A DNA stretch of 64,000 bases from Triops longicaudatus. Its lineage: Eukaryota; Arthropoda; Branchiopoda; Notostraca; Triopsidae. This document shows, in pieces, positions 62,701 to 64,000 of the stretch. The number at the start of each line of letters is the position of its first letter. The first letter of the stretch is position 1. Below the pieces are notes generated by a model that was given only the letters and a program-made list of their open reading frames with translations, did no database searches and was not told where the DNA came from. The stretch covers positions 496,001 through 560,000 of the forward strand of contig JAGQDJ010000003.1 in NCBI GenBank assembly GCA_022885665.1, written 5' to 3'. The position numbers and the translations under genes are program-made.

Positions 62701-63186
62701 ATCACGTAAAAGGCCTGGTGCTCCTGGGGGACATCTACATTAACAGTTTGCGCGACCTGGATGCCGCAGAGAGCGTATAAATATATATTTTAGCTTGTTC
62801 CCCAAATTTCCATTTTTATCAACATTTTTTTTATCGATATCTTTTAGTGCTATAATCGGATTTTGGAGCTGGATCCAGGGAACGTCCAAGGCTTGCATAA
62901 CCTGTGTGTGGTATACGTGGAAAGAGGCGATTTGAAGAGAGCAGAACGGTGCCTTCAGCAAGCGCATCGCTTAGCGCCCACGGAAGATTACATTGTCCGC
63001 CATTTGCAGATCGTTCAGACGCGGTTAGCGAAATTTCAAGCGGCAGAACAAAGCCACGAGCCGCAAGTCACGCCCACCCAGGCCGGGACGTTGAGCAGTG
63101 AAGTGGCGGATCGAGCCCCGCCCACCTCCAGGGTCGAGGCCGGGAATAGTGACGAGAAGCCGGGGATGATTCTCACGAATCAGTGA
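17666..63186 (+). CDS. TMTC3: TMTC3 orthologue, whole gene (13 coding exons, predicted 886 aa)
   Basis: The coding parts are 17666-17851, 37602-37738, 52625-52706, 55781-55889, 55950-56238, 59080-59323, 59491-59639, 60801-61019, 61085-61178, 61359-61649, 61769-61918, 62403-62774 and 62848-63186 (2661 nt in total, no internal stop). Every junction is GT-AG and all phases agree. The protein shows an N-terminal membrane segment (about 3-22), the FDD motif (29-31), SHKSYRPL (65-72), HPIHTEA (129-135), CKEQGITVVG (189-198), a DUF1736-like region (about 240-315) with CCDWTMG (303-309), PASNLFFPVG (360-369), NWDWESE (423-429), and about ten TPR units from about 440 to 845. These signatures and the order of segments match TMTC3 rather than TMTC1, TMTC2 or TMTC4. 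Known for the family: TMTC1-4 are ER membrane proteins required for O-mannosylation of cadherins and protocadherins, and human TMTC3 is mutated in cortical malformation disease. The function in this species is inferred from orthology. The C-terminal tail is shorter than in human and lacks its lysine-rich end. Confidence 0.96.
18864..18910. repeat. Direct repeat AAATGTTGAGATTG, two copies
   Basis: The copies start at 18864 and 18889 (25-nt period) and share AAATGTTGAGATTG and GGAT. They lie in intron 1. Confidence 0.8.
20184..20212. repeat. Inverted repeat with one bulge (intron 1)
   Basis: TTTTCTTGCGT at 20184-20194 pairs with ACGCAAGGAAAA at 20201-20212, with one bulged G and a 6-nt loop. 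Confidence 0.75.
32812..32819. promoter_or_regulatory. TGACGTCA palindrome in intron 1
   Basis: A full CREB/ATF consensus within the longer palindrome CTGACGTCAG. Confidence 0.3.
33550..33611. repeat. (ATT)n microsatellite
   Basis: About 20 perfect ATT units, in intron 1 of TMTC3. It is the longest uninterrupted trinucleotide array in the window. Confidence 0.97.
34362..34516. repeat. Pair of 23-nt direct repeats
   Basis: AAAACACTTATAAATTTATC and three further bases at 34362-34384 recur at 34494-34516 with 21 of 23 bases the same. The AT-rich flanks are also similar, which suggests a local duplication of about 130 nt in intron 1. Confidence 0.6.
35266..35291. repeat. Perfect 9-bp inverted repeat (intron 1)
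   Basis: CTTTCGGGG (35266-35274) and CCCCGAAAG (35283-35291) around an 8-nt loop. It is GC-rich and would be stable in RNA. It follows two copies of CTCCCCCCATTT about 25 nt apart, near 35211 and 35236. Confidence 0.85.
36161..36200. repeat. 40-nt T homopolymer
   Basis: An uninterrupted T run in intron 1. Read on the minus strand it is a long A run, which could be the tail of an old retroposed sequence, but I see no recognisable SINE or LINE body beside it. Confidence 0.95.
36570..36701. repeat. Degenerate minisatellite of a 19-nt unit, about 7 copies
   Basis: Successive units begin at 36570, 36589, 36608, 36627, 36648, 36665 and 36685. They are variants of AAATAAATTTTAAAAATTC, 17-21 nt long. 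It lies in intron 1, about 900 nt before exon 2. Confidence 0.75.
37602..37738 (+). CDS. TMTC3: TMTC3 coding exon 2 (residues 63-108)
   Basis: The exon is flanked by the acceptor GCGTTTAG and the donor GTAAGA. It translates in phase 0 from the end of exon 1 and contains SHKSYRPL and the following VLTFRFNY segment, which are diagnostic of the first luminal loop of TMTC proteins. The second hydrophobic stretch is at residues 91-107. It ends with two bases of an arginine codon (phase 2). It is only 137 nt long between introns of 19.8 and 14.9 kb, so gene finders could easily miss it. Confidence 0.95.
38058..38094. repeat. Perfect 9-bp inverted repeat with CAGCTG words in the loop
   Basis: AGGAACAGC (38058-38066) and GCTGTTCCT (38086-38094) enclose a 19-nt loop that contains CAGCTG. 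It lies 0.3 kb into intron 2. Confidence 0.75.
41807..42116. mobile_element. Probable non-autonomous DNA transposon (MITE-like, about 310 bp)
   Basis: The left end GGCTGCGTTTCCACTG (41807-41822) and right end CAGTGGAAACACAGCA (42101-42116) are inverted repeats matching at 14 of 16 positions. Inside is a direct repeat of about 32 nt (41862-41894 and 42061-42092, CGTGCTACTTT...AACACGTTTTT) and several more AACACG words. There is no coding capacity. A weaker copy of the right end at about 42193-42211 (GGCCATAGAAACAGAGCC) suggests a longer or nested element. Ends of the form CAGTGGAAAC...CAGC are common in non-autonomous DNA transposons, but I cannot assign a superfamily or a clear target-site duplication. 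Confidence 0.6.
43057..43072. repeat. (GT)8 microsatellite
   Basis: Eight perfect GT units following a T run in intron 2. Confidence 0.95.
46574..46606. repeat. 33-nt T homopolymer
   Basis: An uninterrupted T run in intron 2, without a recognisable retroelement next to it. Confidence 0.95.
47460..47506. repeat. Near-perfect 22-bp inverted repeat with 3-nt loop
   Basis: ACAAACTGTAAATACTTCC (47463-47481) and its exact complement at 47485-47503 are separated by AAG. Pairing extends three more positions with one G-U pair. The stem is uninterrupted, which is unusual for a microRNA precursor and too short for one. Confidence 0.95.
48091..48245. repeat. Degenerate TTATC/TTTTATC repeat
   Basis: T-rich sequence in which TTATCT and TTTTATC recur many times. 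The open frames read through it are repeat artefacts. It is in intron 2. Confidence 0.75.
49385..49708. promoter_or_regulatory. Second GCAGAAAT/ATTTCTGC cluster (intron 2)
   Basis: Four exact copies at 49385, 49588, 49665 and 49701 lie within 324 nt, with further near-matches such as CCAGAAAT and ACAGAAAT between them. The function is unknown. Confidence 0.25.
50083..50128. repeat. Perfect 18-bp inverted repeat with 10-nt loop
   Basis: ACATATCAGTGTTTTTCA (50083-50100) and TGAAAAACACTGATATGT (50111-50128). The arms are identical in length, and no pairing continues outside them. Confidence 0.95.
51771..51920. repeat. Copy A of an unnamed 150-bp dispersed repeat
   Basis: It shares with 53001-53149, in the same orientation, TTACCCTAACCA, then CGATGAC, then TATT-CGGT-GATA, and, about 100 nt later, GTGGC-C-ATCTA--GAC. 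The spacing of these blocks is conserved over about 150 nt. By eye the first 60 nt are about 70% identical and the middle is more diverged. Confidence 0.5.
52625..52706 (+). CDS. TMTC3: TMTC3 coding exon 3 (residues 108-135)
   Basis: This 82-nt exon lies between the acceptor TTTTCACAG and the donor GTAAGT. Its first base completes arginine 108. It encodes a membrane segment at about 112-128 followed by HPIHTEA (129-135), the conserved motif after the third hydrophobic segment of TMTC proteins. It ends in phase 0. The frame and the match to TMTC3 continue directly into exon 4. Confidence 0.95.
53001..53149. repeat. Copy B of the unnamed 150-bp dispersed repeat
   Basis: This is the partner of 51771-51920. 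Both end in a GTGGCGC/ACC-ATCTA block, which resembles part of a CTCF-type word (AGATGGCGCC on the other strand). No inverted termini or coding sequence are visible. Confidence 0.5.
55535..55555. repeat. CGATA pentanucleotide, four copies
   Basis: Four head-to-tail CGATA units lie just upstream of exon 4. ATCGTATC at about 55517-55524 is complementary to the repeat and could pair with it as a hairpin. Confidence 0.9.
55781..55889 (+). CDS. TMTC3: TMTC3 coding exon 4 (residues 136-172, split)
   Basis: The exon begins after the acceptor TTTTCATAG and reads VTGVVGRAELLS, one of the best conserved TMTC blocks, followed by a hydrophobic segment (about 146-159). The donor is GTAACT at 55890 and the exon ends in phase 1. 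The reading frame also stays open through the following 60 nt, so an unspliced form would still be translatable. The spliced form matches the length of other TMTC3 proteins better. Confidence 0.92.
55890..55949 (+). other. TMTC3: TMTC3 intron 4, a 60-nt frame-preserving mini-intron
   Basis: The intron runs GTAACT to TTTCAAAG. It is 60 nt, a multiple of three, and has no in-frame stop, so retention would insert 20 residues (GNFLQRLLRCFSQINILYFK) before EWPTL. Removal restores the spacing between the two hydrophobic segments seen in other TMTC3 proteins, so I favour splicing. An exitron-like retained form remains possible. Confidence 0.8.
55950..56238 (+). CDS. TMTC3: TMTC3 coding exon 5 (residues 172-268)
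   Basis: The acceptor is TTTCAAAG, a weaker form with A rather than C or T before AG. Glutamate 172 is completed across the junction. The exon encodes a hydrophobic segment, CKEQGITVVG (189-198), another hydrophobic segment (about 195-208), a loop containing SGKGGVPC, and a strongly hydrophobic segment (about 238-256). QLPVFTR at its end begins the DUF1736-like region. The donor is GTACGG and the exon ends in phase 2. Confidence 0.94.
56239..59079 (+). other. TMTC3: TMTC3 intron 5 (2.8 kb)
   Basis: The donor is GTACGG and the acceptor ACATGATAG, with a weak pyrimidine tract. I see no gene inside. Open frames here on both strands are short and without domains. One GCAGAAAT-family word is present at 56810-56817. 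Confidence 0.85.
59080..59323 (+). CDS. TMTC3: TMTC3 coding exon 6 (residues 268-349, DUF1736 core)
   Basis: The acceptor ACATGATAG has a poor pyrimidine tract, but the frame and homology are unambiguous: FDNPA directly follows VFTR, as in vertebrate TMTC3. The exon carries ARQLTYNYL and CCDWTMG (303-309), the centre of the DUF1736 region, and then hydrophobic sequence. The donor is GTATTT after ATAATG, in phase 0. The reading frame stays open into the intron, so the exon end is fixed by continuity with exon 7 (VIIM joined to ALAWM). Confidence 0.93.
59491..59639 (+). CDS. TMTC3: TMTC3 coding exon 7 (residues 350-399)
   Basis: The exon begins after the acceptor TTTAATATAG. It encodes LPFLPASNLFFPVG and then VAERVLYMPSMGFC, the hallmark block shared by all TMTC proteins near the end of the membrane domain. 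The donor is GTAAGA at 59640 and the exon ends with two bases of an arginine codon. The intron before it is short (167 nt). Confidence 0.95.
59640..60800 (+). other. TMTC3: TMTC3 intron 7 (1.2 kb)
   Basis: The donor is GTAAGA and the acceptor is the tandem CAGCAG. The intron contains an (AAT)n microsatellite at about 59748-59796. Nothing else recognisable was seen. Confidence 0.85.
59748..59796. repeat. (AAT)n microsatellite
   Basis: About 16 perfect AAT units, in intron 7 of TMTC3, just over 100 nt downstream of the exon 7 donor. Confidence 0.97.
60801..61019 (+). CDS. TMTC3: TMTC3 coding exon 8 (residues 399-472, last TM and first TPR)
   Basis: The exon contains the last hydrophobic segment (about 403-418), then RNWDWESE (422-429), the family motif linking membrane and TPR halves, and the first TPR (about 443-474; core FNNVGHALESQGKYKEALEY). 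The acceptor is a tandem CAGCAG. Using the second AG (start 60801) gives Arg-Trp; using the first (start 60798) would add one serine. The exon ends in phase 2 at the donor GTAAGA. Confidence 0.94.
61085..61178 (+). CDS. TMTC3: TMTC3 coding exon 9 (residues 472-503, TPR 2)
   Basis: The acceptor is ATCTGCAG and the exon follows a 65-nt intron. It encodes VQEDDIGAHINVGRTYNNLG and the rest of the second TPR helix pair, nearly identical to the corresponding TMTC3 block in vertebrates. The donor GTATGG follows a lysine codon in phase 0. Confidence 0.94.
61359..61649 (+). CDS. TMTC3: TMTC3 coding exon 10 (residues 504-600, TPRs 3-4)
   Basis: This 97-codon exon lies between the acceptor TTGAATAG and the donor GTGAGT, phase 0 on both sides. 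It encodes AKSLLPRAKPGETYQARIAP (the characteristic TMTC3 linker), HLNVFLNLANLI, ADALYRQAISMRADYTQAYI and the following repeat. It covers two full TPR units and the start of another at DIYYN. Confidence 0.95.
61769..61918 (+). CDS. TMTC3: TMTC3 coding exon 11 (residues 601-650, TPRs 5-6)
   Basis: The exon follows the acceptor CATGATAG and runs 50 codons in phase 0 to the donor GTAACG. It completes the TPR begun at the end of exon 10 (LGVVLLEQGKPVQALAYF) and starts the next (LLNSAILLQEM). The residues before the donor (AAGDKHNK) form a variable inter-repeat linker. Confidence 0.92.
61919..62402 (+). other. TMTC3: TMTC3 intron 11 (484 nt)
   Basis: The donor is GTAACG after AACAAA and the acceptor TTTTTTTAATAG. 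The protein reads smoothly from exon 11 into exon 12 with only a variable linker at the junction, so no coding exon appears to be missing inside it. Confidence 0.8.
62403..62774 (+). CDS. TMTC3: TMTC3 coding exon 12 (residues 651-774, TPRs 7-9)
   Basis: This is the longest exon (124 codons). It is entered from the acceptor TTTTTTAATAG in phase 0. It holds ALFNLGMLAMDNGDISAAEL, the repeat ALFNLALLLSDSGRPLEAAP and the start of LVLLGDIYINSLRDLDAAES. The donor is GTATAA. If unspliced, the frame would stop almost at once (valine then TAA), so removal of the 73-nt intron is needed for the last TPR. Confidence 0.93.
62848..63186 (+). CDS. TMTC3: TMTC3 coding exon 13 (residues 775-886, last TPR and C-terminus)
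   Basis: The acceptor is ATCTTTTAG, in phase 0. The exon encodes CYNRILELDPGNVQGLHNLC and the final TPR (VERGDLKRAERCLQQAHRLA), then a helical segment and a low-complexity tail rich in Glu, Pro, Ser and Thr. The stop is TGA at 63184-63186. The tail lacks the lysine-rich end of vertebrate TMTC3 and is not conserved. Confidence 0.95.
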   Translation, partial: CYNRILELDPGNVQGLHNLCVVYVERGDLKRAERCLQQAHRLAPTEDYIVRHLQIVQTRLAKFQAAEQSHEPQVTPTQAGTLSSEVADRAPPTSRVEAGNSDEKPGMILTNQ

Positions 63187-63344
63187 AGATTCGGTACTCA
63201 CTGTCGTCGATCAAGGAAAAAAGGTGTGCAAACGAAAGGGAAGAAAAAAGAAAGCTGGATTCCTGTGATGCCTTCTTGTATTCTGCGTGAAGTTTGGGAA
63301 GGAAAGACATCCTGTGTTCTTTTCACGTAGTTCTGTTGAGTGTC

Positions 63345-63380
<36 letters not shown>

Positions 63381-64000
63381 ACTTTCTGCGCTATTGCCTT
63401 TTTCCGCTCGGTGACATTCATATCAGTTGCAATCTTCTGTTTTGTACCCCAAGATGAACAGCTATTTCTTTTCCCTACATTTTCGTTCAGTGGCAGCTGC
63501 GGAGGGTAAATTCTCATAAAAAAAAGCTGCGCTTCGTGGAAAAGACAAAGTGTTAAGCAAATACGAACATTCCAGTATCGTGTGATGCCACGGTTTACCG
63601 GCTCGGTTACCAAGTGTATAGCTCGCAAAATAGTATGGGACAAAACGTGGATTTGTTAGTAAAAGTCGATTGAGGACACATAGGGTAAAAATAAGAATCT
63701 CGTGAAGGAGAAGTTGAAAGAATTTCGAATCTTACGAAAAATAAGATGAAGAGCCTTACATGTTTATTTTTCTAATTATATTATATGGTCACACTTTCTC
63801 CCCTTTCCCTGTTTTTTTACTCACGTTTTATGCCCCCTGTCTCCCGTTTTCAGCTCTGTTCAATGTTGAGATCAATAGCGAAATGATCTGAAATTACTAA
63901 CGCCCCCTTTGCCCTGCTTCTCTTCATTGACGCTGAACTAATTTAACCTCAAATTTACTCATTCTCGTGGCTTGCTCGGGAGAAAACTGTTCTGTTCTTT
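63187..64000 (+). other. TMTC3: TMTC3 3' UTR and downstream sequence
   Basis: I find no canonical AATAAA between the stop codon and the end of the window. The nearest look-alikes are AATAAG at about 63690 and 63740. A genomic run of 30 A at 63350-63379 lies 160 nt after the stop and could cause internal oligo-dT priming. The true transcript end could not be located and may lie beyond the window. Confidence 0.5.
63350..63379. repeat. 30-nt A homopolymer in the 3' UTR
   Basis: A genomic A run about 160 nt after the TMTC3 stop codon. It is not itself a polyadenylation site. Confidence 0.95.

Overview
The window is eukaryotic nuclear DNA. It holds one recognisable protein-coding gene, on the + strand: an orthologue of TMTC3 (transmembrane and tetratricopeptide repeat-containing protein 3, also called SMILE), an ER O-mannosyltransferase-family protein. 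I reconstruct 13 coding exons between 17666 and 63186. They join in frame at every GT-AG junction into a predicted protein of 886 residues, close to the roughly 915 residues of vertebrate TMTC3. Introns with GT-AG ends, AT-rich non-coding DNA, microsatellites and the orthology point to an invertebrate bilaterian, possibly an arthropod. I cannot name the species from this sequence.

Layout: 1 to about 17165 is upstream DNA with no recognisable gene. It contains low-complexity tracts, several short hairpins, four palindromic TGACGTCA sites and a striking local cluster of the word GCAGAAAT/ATTTCTGC. A CpG-rich segment at about 17040-17220 with an initiator-like and DPE-like arrangement is the best promoter candidate. 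Exon 1 (17666-17851) encodes the N-terminal membrane segment and the di-acidic FDD motif. Intron 1 (about 19.8 kb) and intron 2 (about 14.9 kb) fill more than half of the window. They hold microsatellites, homopolymer runs, a degenerate minisatellite, near-perfect hairpins and a probable non-autonomous DNA transposon at 41807-42116. From 55781 onward the gene becomes compact: ten exons lie within 7.4 kb and some introns are only 60, 65 and 73 nt long.

The product is predicted to be a multi-pass ER membrane protein. Its N-terminal half has about ten hydrophobic segments and the conserved TMTC loops, including the DUF1736 region. Its C-terminal half is an array of about ten TPR units that would face the ER lumen. 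In vertebrates the TMTC family O-mannosylates cadherin and protocadherin extracellular domains.

I found no second protein-coding gene, rRNA, convincing tRNA, CRISPR array or autonomous mobile element. The most interesting unexplained signals are the dispersed GCAGNAAT word family, a frame-preserving 60-nt intron inside the membrane domain, a pair of diverged 150-bp repeats in introns 2 and 3, and a set of perfect inverted repeats.
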